A stretch of DNA of 64,000 nt from Verrucomicrobiota bacterium (lineage in GTDB: Bacteria; Verrucomicrobiota; Verrucomicrobiia; Chthoniobacterales; UBA10450): the NCBI GenBank assembly GCA_003219695.1, contig QHQA01000154.1:17831-81830 (forward strand), read 5' to 3'. Position numbers and translations under genes: made by a program. The notes below the pieces were generated by a model. That model made no database searches. It was not told where the DNA came from and saw nothing but the letters and a program-made list of their open reading frames with translations. This document shows positions 36,481-47,316 of the stretch, in pieces. Position 1 is the first letter of the stretch. The number at the start of each line of letters is the position of its first letter.

Positions 36481-36845
36481 AGGCGAAGCGCCAAGCCCCA
36501 ACATCCAAGCTCCAGAGAAATTCCAAGCATCAACATCCGAAAAGCGCAAAATCACGCCGCGTGGGCTTTGAGTATTCGGACGCTGCTGACAAAACATGGG
36601 TTTTAAAAGAAGAGAGTCCAGACAGAGAACAAGCACCTAAACATCCATTCGATTTAGAAGAGCGCACGGCGCGGTTTGGCGAAACAATGGTGCGCTTTTC
36701 GAGAAGCTCCAACGTCCAGAATAATATCAGGAGATCAAGACGTGGTGGGCCAATGATTTGGAAATTTGGGCTTCGCGATTCTCTGGATGTTGGAGATTGG
36801 AGCTTGGTGGTTAGTAATCGCAGTAGCAGTAACACAGCGCGCTAA
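36477..36845 (+). pseudogene. remnant of a four-helix-bundle (S23/IVS-like) protein gene
   Basis: An ATG overlapping the ftsA stop opens a 122-residue frame. The middle part, HPFDLEERTARFGETMVRFS, resembles the N-terminus of the four-helix-bundle proteins related to 23S rRNA intervening-sequence ORFs, which normally have about 120 residues. The rest of the bundle is missing, and both ends of the frame are repeat sequence. It is probably debris carried by the family E element rather than a working gene, although the frame remains open and could be translated by coupling to ftsA. Confidence 0.55.
36490..36811. repeat. family E inverted-repeat element with gene remnant, between ftsA and ftsZ
   Basis: The left end has CAACATCCAAGCTCCAGAGA and the right end CTCTGGATGTTGGAGATTGG followed by AGCTTGG, which are complementary words of one family. 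The interior encodes a fragment of a four-helix-bundle protein. A shorter copy without an interior gene lies at 52501-52617. This is the only stretch over 300 bases without an intact gene in the dcw cluster. Confidence 0.8.
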
Positions 36846-36857
36846 AGAAGTAAGAAC

Positions 36858-38258
36858 ATGATTCAGCTTAATAAAAATTACACTCTCCCTGATCGTTTGG
36901 CAGACTTTATTCCGATAAAAATTGTAAGCGTCGGCGGCGCCGGGTTGAATGCGCTCGACCGCATCGTGCTCGATGGCCTCGAGAGAGCGGACGTGGTTGC
37001 AATCAATACTGACGTGCAATCCCTCACCAGTGCCGTAGCACCCCATAAAGTACAGCTCGGGCGAAGTGTCACCCGCGGTTTGGGCGCAGGAGGCGATCCG
37101 GAACTTGGTTATGAGGCAGCCGTGGAATCGGCTGAAGAAATTCGCCAGGCGCTCGCCGATGCGCGGGCGATTTTCGTTTGTGCCGGACTCGGTGGCGGCA
37201 CCGGCTCGGGTGCGACGCCCTACGTAGCGCAACTGGCCCGCGAAGCCGGCGCGCTGGTGATTGCTTTTGTCACTCTTCCATTCGCATTTGAGGGAAGACG
37301 CCGCAACGCGCAGGCGCGAGAGGCGCTGGCACGGCTCAACGAAGTTGTCCACGCGGTGATCTGTTTCGAGAACGATCGAATGGGCGAACTGACCCCGCCA
37401 CACGCCGGAATTCATCAAGCCTTTGCCATGGCCGATATCACGATCAGCCAGAGCGTCCGCTCGATCGTGAGCCTGATTCAGCGGCCGGGATTCATTCGCA
37501 TCGGTTTCGACGATTTACTTTCGGCGCTGCGCTCCCGCAACGGCCGCTGCTTGTTTGGCTATGGCGAATCCGATTCGGACAATCGCGCGCATGAGGCTCT
37601 GACGCAGGCGCTCAAAAATCCCCTAATGGATCGCGGCCGGATACTCTCGGATGCGACAAACGTGCTGGTGCAGGTGGCAGGCGGGCCTGGCATGACGCTC
37701 TCTGAGGTCGAAATCCTCATGCGGGAACTGTGCCGTCACGTGAGCGATCAAACGCAGATTCTCTTCGGCGCCGCCGTGGACGGACGACTGGGAGACCGAT
37801 TGAGCGTGACCATCATCAGTTCGCTCGCCGCGGAAGAGGAGTCAGTTTCAAGGCCTCGGGAGCCTGGCATATCAAGCAGCGCGTCAGCAGCACCGGCAGT
37901 TATGGAGCAGCACGAGCCTATTCAAGCAAAGATTGAGATCCAACCCGAAGAGATTGTCATCGAACCCGCGCCGCCCGAGGAAGACACTCCATTTGAAGAG
38001 CCGGCTATGGCCGAAGCGCCACCGGCCGCAATACCCCCGCAGGGCATACCGAAGCACGTCATGAGCAGGGCACCGGAGAAATCGTTTGCGGGAAACGAGG
38101 AAAAAGCACCGGCTGAGAAATCTGTTCAGGCGAAACAGGAAATCTTGCAGTTCGAACCGGTGACGCGCGGCCGCTTTGAAAAAAGCGAGCCGACCATCGT
38201 CGAAGGTGAAGACCTCGATGTGCCGACGTTTCTGCGAAAAAACATCAAGGTGAAGTAA
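36858..38258 (+). CDS. ftsZ: cell division protein FtsZ, divergent
   Basis: A 466-residue tubulin homologue forming the Z ring. The GTP-binding signature LGGGTGSGATP, AGGDPELGYEAA and FENDRMGEL regions are clear, and a roughly 110-residue acidic/proline linker leads to the conserved C-terminal peptide DLDVPTFLRKNIKVK. Two catalytic regions deviate. The T1 loop is GGAGLNAL instead of the usual GGGGGNA. The T7 (synergy) loop is RIGFDD where NxDFAD is usual, so the first aspartate that helps GTP hydrolysis is glycine. It may therefore have slow or unusual GTPase turnover. Confidence 0.95.
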   Translation: MIQLNKNYTLPDRLADFIPIKIVSVGGAGLNALDRIVLDGLERADVVAINTDVQSLTSAVAPHKVQLGRSVTRGLGAGGDPELGYEAAVESAEEIRQALADARAIFVCAGLGGGTGSGATPYVAQLAREAGALVIAFVTLPFAFEGRRRNAQAREALARLNEVVHAVICFENDRMGELTPPHAGIHQAFAMADITISQSVRSIVSLIQRPGFIRIGFDDLLSALRSRNGRCLFGYGESDSDNRAHEALTQALKNPLMDRGRILSDATNVLVQVAGGPGMTLSEVEILMRELCRHVSDQTQILFGAAVDGRLGDRLSVTIISSLAAEEESVSRPREPGISSSASAAPAVMEQHEPIQAKIEIQPEEIVIEPAPPEEDTPFEEPAMAEAPPAAIPPQGIPKHVMSRAPEKSFAGNEEKAPAEKSVQAKQEILQFEPVTRGRFEKSEPTIVEGEDLDVPTFLRKNIKVK

Positions 38259-38315
38259 CTCAGGCATCTTGTCCGCCAGTCGGACGGACTCGTCCGTAGG
38301 CGAGCCTGACACGTC

Positions 38316-38387
38316 GAGCAGGCTTCCAGCCTGCGTCTCCTGCGGGCAGGATGCCCGCTTGACAGGACAGGCTGGAAGCCTGTGTTA
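38316..38387. repeat. family A-related palindromic element downstream of ftsZ
   Basis: GAGCAGGCTTCCAGCCTG and CAGGCTGGAAGCCTGTGTT are complementary arms around GCGGGCAGGATGCCCGC. They match the family A arms (CAGGCTGCCAGCCTGT) apart from the central bases. It separates ftsZ from the convergent M20 pseudogene and may terminate both transcripts. The upstream GTCCGCC...GGCGAGCC stretch (38270-38308) is also partly palindromic. Confidence 0.75.
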
Positions 38388-39164
38388 CTTCATCAACACG
38401 AGCACCGCGCTGGTCATGCCGATCATGCCGACGCGAATAGTCGGCTCTAGAACGGTCGCGAACTTGCTCGAGTGCAGGCTGGGCAATTGTTTGCCTTCTT
38501 TTTTGTATTCGGCGATTTTTGCCGGGTCCACTGCGCCAATCCAGAAATCAACCGCTGGAATGGAGTGATCCGGCAGGCTATATTCGGAAAAATCCTCACC
38601 ACCCATCGTGGGATCGACCATCTCGACGTTCTCGTTGCCTAACGACTTTTTCCAAACAGCGACAAGCCGCTTCGTGAGTTCGGGATTGTTGTAAGTCGCA
38701 GGCGCAACTAGATCTTTGGACACGCTTACAATCGGAGCCAGGTCGGGCGGTATTCCAGCGGCTGCCGCGCAGCCTTTTGCAATCTGATCGATGTCTGCCA
38801 GCACGCGCTCGCGGACGTTAGGCTTGTACGTGCGCACCGTAACCTGCATCTTCACTTCATCGGGAAATAATGTTGTGTTTGGTTCCTCCGTGGATTGATC
38901 CCAGTGTAATAACAATCGGATCGAGCGGATTATTTTCCCGGCTTACAATGGTCTGCCACGCGTTGATGATTTCCGCTGCGAGGACGATCGGGTCCTGCGG
39001 TTCGCTCTTCATATCCGGATAATTCCGGATGACTGTGAATGTCCTTTGTAAATCGTGAGCAAAGACGGCAGCTCCGTGTCAGCCAGCGATTGTGGCGTTT
39101 GCTGCGCCGCAAGTTTCGATGTCGCGCCGATGAGTAGCAACGAGATTAGAAGGCGCGTGTGCAT
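38385..39164 (-). pseudogene. M20-family amidohydrolase pseudogene
   Basis: The minus strand encodes a signal peptide (MHTRLLISLLLIGATSKLAA) and the start of an M20D amidohydrolase. An extra base after TACAAA shifts the frame before DIHSHPELSGYEER. About 200 residues containing the metal-binding core are then missing. A third frame gives EPQDPIVLAAEIINAWQTIV and TLGSIHGGTKHNI, and another extra T shifts again into the intact C-terminal part PDEVKMQVTVRTYKPN. At least two frameshifts plus a large deletion mean it cannot work. The ORF-track call 38385-38915 is only the last fragment. Confidence 0.88.
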
Positions 39165-39242
39165 GCACGCTTATAGCGGATGGCGCCACTGAGTGCACGA
39201 GACGCTTGATTGTGCGCCGATTTACGTCTAACAACAGCAACC

Positions 39243-42125
<2,883 letters not shown>

Positions 42126-42129
<4 letters not shown>

Positions 42130-43874
42130 ATCCCCTGCTTTTGCCGGTCTCCCCTCCATTAACGGATAGTCGGCTGGCCGCGCTTTGCGCCGAGGAAATT
42201 TGCACTGCGTTTCGCCGATACGAGCACGGTTTCGACGCGATCACGCGACGCGCGCGCGAGCGCTTTTTAGCACGCGATTGGCGCGGCAGTTTCGATGACG
42301 CCGCGGAGCGGCTGCGTGTTTACTCGCAGACGCTCGACGAAATCGTCCCCCGCATTGTCGATCTTATGCAAGATCGATTGTATGAGCGGCAAATCTGGAG
42401 CGCCATCAAAGCGGTGTATTCATCGCTCGTCTGCCGGCTTGTGCGATGGGAAATCGCGGAGAGTTTTTTTAATTCATTAACGCGCCGGGTGTTTGCGACC
42501 GAAGGTATCGATCAGGCGATCGAATTTGTGGACAGCGATTTCGATACTCCGCCGCAAAACGGGATCCAAGATATTCGTCGCAGTTATTCCGGCCGCGATT
42601 TGCGCGAGTTGATCTGCCAACTGCTCACCAACGACGACGCTGGATTTGCGCGTTGGCGCTGGAATGACTTGGAACGCGCCGCCGGAATCGCTGCCGAACG
42701 GATCCAAAAGATGTTGCCTCCATCAGAGGAATACAGGATCGAGACTGTTGCCACCGTTTTCTATCGCGCACGCGGCGCGTACATCGTCGGCGCCGTGCAA
42801 TCGAATAAGTCAACAATTTCAATCGCATTTTGTCTACGGCATCCGGACGAGCGCGGAATCATGCTCGATGCGCTCCTGCACGGCGAAGCCGATCTGGCAA
42901 TTCTGTTTTCCTATACGCGCGCATATTTTCGCGTGGAAGCGCCGTCGTCATTCGAGCTAGTTCGGCGTTTGCGCGACTTGATGCCGAATAAACGGCTGGC
43001 GGATCTTTACAACGCGACCGGATTCAATCGACATGCCAAGACTGAATTCTACCGCGATTTTGTTCGGCATCTTCAGAATTCGACTGATCAGTTCGTTCCG
43101 ACCGAAGGCGCACGCGGCATGGTGATGCTCGTCTTCACGCTGCCGAGCTACGATGCGGTTTTCAAAGTGATCCGCGACCATTCCGAGCCGCCGAAGGAGA
43201 ACGATCGCGCCGATGTGATGCGGCGTTACCGGATCGTTTTCGAGCACGATCGCGCCGGACGGCTGGTGGAAGCACACGAATTCGAGCATCTGCGAATCAG
43301 ACGCGAGCGATTCGATCCGACGCTGCTGAGACAACTGCTCAGCGAAGCGCGCGAGACTGTCAGGGTCGACAATCAGGGTGTGATCATCAACCACGCATAC
43401 GTTGAACGACGCGTCCGGCCATTGAATATTTTTCTGGCCGAGGCGCAGGATGATTCCGCGATCTCGGCGACATGCGACTACGCGCAAGCCATCAAGGATC
43501 TTGCCGCTTCGAACATTTTCCCCGGCGATCTGCTCACCAAAAATTTCGGGCTCACGCGCCGCCGTCGCGTGGTGTTCTATGATTACGATGAACTCTGTTT
43601 TTTGACGGAGTGCAATTTTCGCGATCTGCCGCAGCCGAAAACCTACGACGAAGAACTCGCCGCTGAGCCATGGTTTACTGTGCATGACAACGACATTTTC
43701 CCCGAGGAATTCCTGAACTTTCTCGCCTTCCCGCAAGCTGCTCGCAAAGTCTTGCTGGATCAACATGGCGAACTGTTTCGTCCTGATTTTTGGCGCGCAA
43801 TCCAACAGAAGCTGCGCGCGGGCGAGCTGCCGGAGATTTTTCCTTACACGCAGGAACGCCGGCTGGCGGTTTGA
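42126..43874 (+). CDS. aceK: isocitrate dehydrogenase kinase/phosphatase
   Basis: A 582-residue bifunctional regulator that phosphorylates isocitrate dehydrogenase to divert isocitrate into the glyoxylate shunt and dephosphorylates it to reverse this. The start is GTG 42126, overlapping the aceA stop (GTGA); the ORF-track start 330 nt upstream lies out of frame inside aceA. Recognisable parts are the N-terminal regulatory domain, the nucleotide-binding [18 protein letters not shown], and the C-terminal kinase-like [18 protein letters not shown]. The family is best known from proteobacteria, so the whole aceBAK operon may have been acquired by transfer. Confidence 0.96.
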
Positions 43875-43880
43875 AAATTT

Positions 43881-43953
43881 GTCATTCTGATCTGAGTTGA
43901 GGAATCTCGATTTTGGTTCAGTAGGAGATGTCTCAACTTCGCTCGATGCGACG
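43881..43953. repeat. family C palindromic repeat, copy 4
   Basis: GTCATTCTGATCTGAGTTGAG and CTCAACTTCGCTCGATGCGAC are imperfect complements around GGAATCTC/GGAGATG. It fills the aceK-polB gap, and an ATG at 43928 inside it is in frame with polB. Confidence 0.75.
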
Positions 43954-43966
43954 GAATGTTGTAACC

Positions 43967-46234
43967 ATGGAATTTGAAAAGAACACGATGCTCTTTGGCG
44001 TTGATCCCACGCCGAGGATCGTCGCGATCGAGCTGGGCGAAACGGGCACCGTGCGCGTGCATCGCCGGGAAACAGACGGATCCACGATGACCGATGTTGA
44101 ACTCTTCCATCCATTTGTTTGGTGCGACGCGGACGTTGTCGATCTCGGCATTGACGCAGAAAAGCTGGCGGGTGATCTCAAATACGGCTGGCTAGTGACG
44201 GTCGATAGCTGGAAAGAACTGATCGCGCTGCGCAACGGATTGAAAAATGCCGGGCGCGATTTCTTCGCGTTTACCGATCCGGTGCAGCATTATCTAACCG
44301 CCACGGGTCGCACATTGTTCAAAGATCTGGCGTTCGAGGAATTAAAGCGAATGCAAGTCGAGGCCCTTGTAGTCGCGACAAGTCGGGATGACCCCGGCCG
44401 GGACGATCACATCATGAGCATCGCGCTCTCGGATAACACCGGGTGGGAAGAGCTGCTTGTCGTCGATCCAGACAATATCGAGGAATCCGAGCGCGCCTCG
44501 CTCAAGCGCCTGACGAGCTTGATCAGCGAGCGCGATCCGGACGTCATCGAAGGCCACAATTTATTTCGTGTGCACCTGCCGCTGATCGTTGCACGCGCGA
44601 AGAAACTGAAGACCAAACTCGATTGGGGACGCAGCGGGGGTTTTCTTCGCTCCCGTCCTTCGCGGCTCCAGATCGCTGAGAAGACTATCGATTACCCTAA
44701 GTTCTCCATCGATGGCCGGCACTTTGTCGATACGTTCTTGCTCGCGCAATTCTATGATGTCGGGATGCGTTCCCTGGCGGGATTCGAACGGATCGATGTC
44801 GCCCGGCATTTCGATCTGTGCGAGGACGAAGAAATCTCCATGCTCAGTGGCAAAGAACTGCAGCGGGCGTATCTGGAAAATTCGCAAACATTCCGCCGCC
44901 GCGCTCTATGCGGTGTGCGGGAGACACGAGCGCTATCGGATCTGCTCAGTCCGAGTTACTTCATTCAGGCGCAAATTTTTCCTTACAATTATCAGGACGT
45001 GATCGTCCGCGGGAACGCCACGCGCATCAATGCGGTGTTCCTGCGCGAATATTTCCGGCAACGCCATTCCATTACCGAAGTGCCGATGCCACAGGCGTTC
45101 GAAGGCGGTTACACCGACATCTTTTTCACGGGCGTGGCGCGCAACGTGTGGCATTGCGACATCGCCTCGCTTTATCCGTCCATCATGCTGCAGTTCGAAT
45201 GCTTTCCCGCGACCGATCAATTGCAAATCTTTCGGCATTTGCTCACTGATCTGCGCGCATTTCGATTAGAAGCGAAGGCAAAAATGCGGGCCGAACAGGA
45301 TCCGGCCAGGCAACATCATCTCCAGGCACTGCAAAACACGTTTAAAATTCTGCTCAACAGTTTCTACGGATATCTTGGCTTCGCGCAGGGACATTTCGCC
45401 GATTTCGATGCTGCCGCGCGCGTGACGCAAATCGGGCGCGATTTGCTCAAAAAGATGATCGACTGGCTCAACGCGCAGGGCGCGCAGGTCATCGAGGTCG
45501 ATACCGACGGGATTTATTTCGTGCCGCCAGCTGTAGCCGGCGGCGGTGACGCCGGCAACCGAGGAGGACGTGGCCGCGCAAAAGACCAGCCGGGGTCAAC
45601 GCCCCCGGCTACAACGATCGAGCGTTTGCAGCAAGGGCTCGCCGAAGAACTGCCAGCGGGCATCGATGTCGAAATCGACGAGCAATTCGATGCTATGTTC
45701 AGTTACAAAGCTAAGAACTACGCGTTGCTCACCAAAGATGGCGAGGTCGTCATCAAGGGTGGGGCGCTTAAGTCGCGGGGGTTGGAAAAATTCCAGCGCG
45801 TTTTCCTCGAGGAAATGATCAAGCTCATTATGGAAGCAAGACCGGAGGCGATTGCTGATCTTCGGAACGAGTTCGAACGAAAGATCCGGAACCGCGAGTG
45901 GAAGATCGACATGCTAATGAAAACCGACACGCTCCAAGATTCGCTCGACAAATATCGGGCGAAGATCGCTGGCTCCGCGCGCAACCGCGCCGCCGCATAC
46001 GAGCTTGCCTTGGCGAGCGGCCGCAATTACAAACCCGGCGATCAGATCAGTTACTACATCAAAGCTACGCCAAAAAAAGTTCCCGCCTACGAAGCCGCCA
46101 AACCCGCCAACGAATTCGACCCCGAGAACCGCGACGAAAACGTCGATTATTACGTTGCTAAGCTTGATGAATTGGTAAAGAAGTTCGGGAACATGAAGCA
46201 ATCTGCTGCGAAACAGGAAACCCTCGCCTTGTAA
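43967..46234 (+). CDS. polB: family B DNA polymerase with degenerate exonuclease motifs
   Basis: A 755-residue PolB (Pol II-like). Polymerase motifs A (DIASLYPSIM), B (NTFKILLNSFYGYLG) and C (EVDTDGIYF) and the KxY motif (SYKAKNYALL) are intact. The proofreading motifs are not. Where relatives have LDIE (ExoI) this protein has VEAL, ExoII FDL is VHL, and ExoIII YALDD is RALCG, so every carboxylate expected to bind metal is lost. A palindromic family B element is read in frame at 45532-45613, between motif C and KxY. ATG 43967 is chosen because the earlier ATG lies inside a repeat. Likely a translesion or error-prone enzyme. Confidence 0.92.
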   Translation: MEFEKNTMLFGVDPTPRIVAIELGETGTVRVHRRETDGSTMTDVELFHPFVWCDADVVDLGIDAEKLAGDLKYGWLVTVDSWKELIALRNGLKNAGRDFFAFTDPVQHYLTATGRTLFKDLAFEELKRMQVEALVVATSRDDPGRDDHIMSIALSDNTGWEELLVVDPDNIEESERASLKRLTSLISERDPDVIEGHNLFRVHLPLIVARAKKLKTKLDWGRSGGFLRSRPSRLQIAEKTIDYPKFSIDGRHFVDTFLLAQFYDVGMRSLAGFERIDVARHFDLCEDEEISMLSGKELQRAYLENSQTFRRRALCGVRETRALSDLLSPSYFIQAQIFPYNYQDVIVRGNATRINAVFLREYFRQRHSITEVPMPQAFEGGYTDIFFTGVARNVWHCDIASLYPSIMLQFECFPATDQLQIFRHLLTDLRAFRLEAKAKMRAEQDPARQHHLQALQNTFKILLNSFYGYLGFAQGHFADFDAAARVTQIGRDLLKKMIDWLNAQGAQVIEVDTDGIYFVPPAVAGGGDAGNRGGRGRAKDQPGSTPPATTIERLQQGLAEELPAGIDVEIDEQFDAMFSYKAKNYALLTKDGEVVIKGGALKSRGLEKFQRVFLEEMIKLIMEARPEAIADLRNEFERKIRNREWKIDMLMKTDTLQDSLDKYRAKIAGSARNRAAAYELALASGRNYKPGDQISYYIKATPKKVPAYEAAKPANEFDPENRDENVDYYVAKLDELVKKFGNMKQSAAKQETLAL
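45532..45613. repeat. family B element inside polB
   Basis: TGTAGCCGGC...GGCTACA arms enclose CCGGCGGCGGTGACGCCGG and GCCGGGGTCAACGCCCCCGG hairpins. It is translated as AVAGGGDAGNRGGRGRAKDQ followed by PGSTPPATT in the thumb-side loop after motif C, and the frame stays open. Confidence 0.92.
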
Positions 46235-46832
46235 TGACCGCGGATAAAAAATCAGCAGCCGTCGTCCGGCAGGATGAAGGCCGCGTGCTACGCGCGTTCA
46301 GCGACGAAATTGTGATTCATCTCGATGGCGAACGCACCGCACCGCCGGAACGCTCACAATGTGGACAGGAACGATGCCGCCGGGCGGCGGACCGCCGCTG
46401 CATTATCACTTGAACGAAGATGAAATATTTCATGTGCTCGAAGGCCGGGTTGCTTTCTTTCTGGACGGTGAATGGCGTGAGGTCGGTCCCGGCGGTTCTG
46501 CGTTCATGCCGCGTGGAGTTGCGCACACATTTAAAAATGTTGGAGATGCACCCTCGCGTGTGTTGATCATGACCATCCCGTCTGGTTTCGAAAAGTTTTT
46601 CGCGCGCTGCGCTGAGGAATTTGCCAGGCCCGATGGGCCAGACATGCCGCAGATCGTCAAGATCGGCGTCGAGCACGGCATTCATTTCGTGCAGGAGCAG
46701 TGGCGTATGAGTTGGCAATGCGAGTTTGGCGAAATCACGATCCGTCTGTGGTGGCAGTCGTGTCGGCTGGCGCGGGATTTCGTCTTTGCACGCGACACGC
46801 CGGCAGTTAGACCAATTTTGCGTCCAGATTGA
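46234..46832 (+). pseudogene. cupin-domain protein, frameshifted by a 5-bp duplication
   Basis: The reading frame from ATG 46234 (TAATG overlap with polB) encodes MTADKKSAAVVRQDEGRVLR and reaches VIHLDGERTA, then goes out of frame. The tandem ACCGC-ACCGC just after it explains the shift; with one copy the frame continues as AGTLTMWTGTMPPGGGPPLH. The rest is a normal cupin barrel with metal ligands in LHYHLNEDEIFHVLEG and GVAHTFKN. The ORF-track product 46359-46832 lacks only the first strand or so. It could be a decayed gene, a slippage-variable gene or a sequence error. It overlaps convergent osmC by 26 nt. Confidence 0.82.
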
Positions 46833-47232
46833 TCTGCGTGCCGGCGAGGGCCACTGAAACCGGGCAATTCTTTTTCGCCAGTTCCGCTTGCTCGCGGAAT
46901 TTTGCCTCGTCGATTCCTGGAACGTCGGCTTCGGTTTTCAAATCAATGGAAGTGATTTTGAATCCACCATCCGCCGACTCCAATTTCACTGTCGCGGTGG
47001 TGCTGACACGTTTGGCGGGATGCCCTGCTTTTTCGAGGTTGAACGAGAGCGCCATCGAGAAGCAGCCGGCCTCGGCGGCGCCGATCAGCTCTTCCGGGTT
47101 AGAGCCCTTTCCTTCTTCGAAGCGCGATGAAAATGAGTAAGGCCCCTCAAACGCGCCGCTACCGAGTTTCATAATTCCTTTGCCTTCCTTCAGCGTGCCT
47201 TCCCAGACTGCAGATCCAGTTCGTGTTGCCAT
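46807..47232 (-). CDS. osmC: OsmC-family peroxiredoxin
   Basis: A 141-residue cytosolic thiol peroxidase that reduces organic hydroperoxides. The two reactive cysteines are in EAGCFSMALSF and KKNCPVSVALAG, the standard OsmC pair. ATG 47232 has GGAGAC upstream; the ORF-track start is 21 codons longer with no support. It stands alone and converges on the broken cupin gene. Confidence 0.95.
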   Translation of the reverse strand: MATRTGSAVWEGTLKEGKGIMKLGSGAFEGPYSFSSRFEEGKGSNPEELIGAAEAGCFSMALSFNLEKAGHPAKRVSTTATVKLESADGGFKITSIDLKTEADVPGIDEAKFREQAELAKKNCPVSVALAGTQINLDAKLV

Positions 47233-47316
47233 TGTGTTCGTCTCCTTTCGTTTGTTCCAATTACGATTCGCGTTGGCGGATGCAGGTGCGCGCAATCAGT
47301 TTTGGCCATTACCAAC

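Noticed and set aside
42957-44114. 385-residue minus-strand ORF over aceK and polB
   Set aside because: It crosses two conserved plus-strand genes and a repeat; no recognisable domain.
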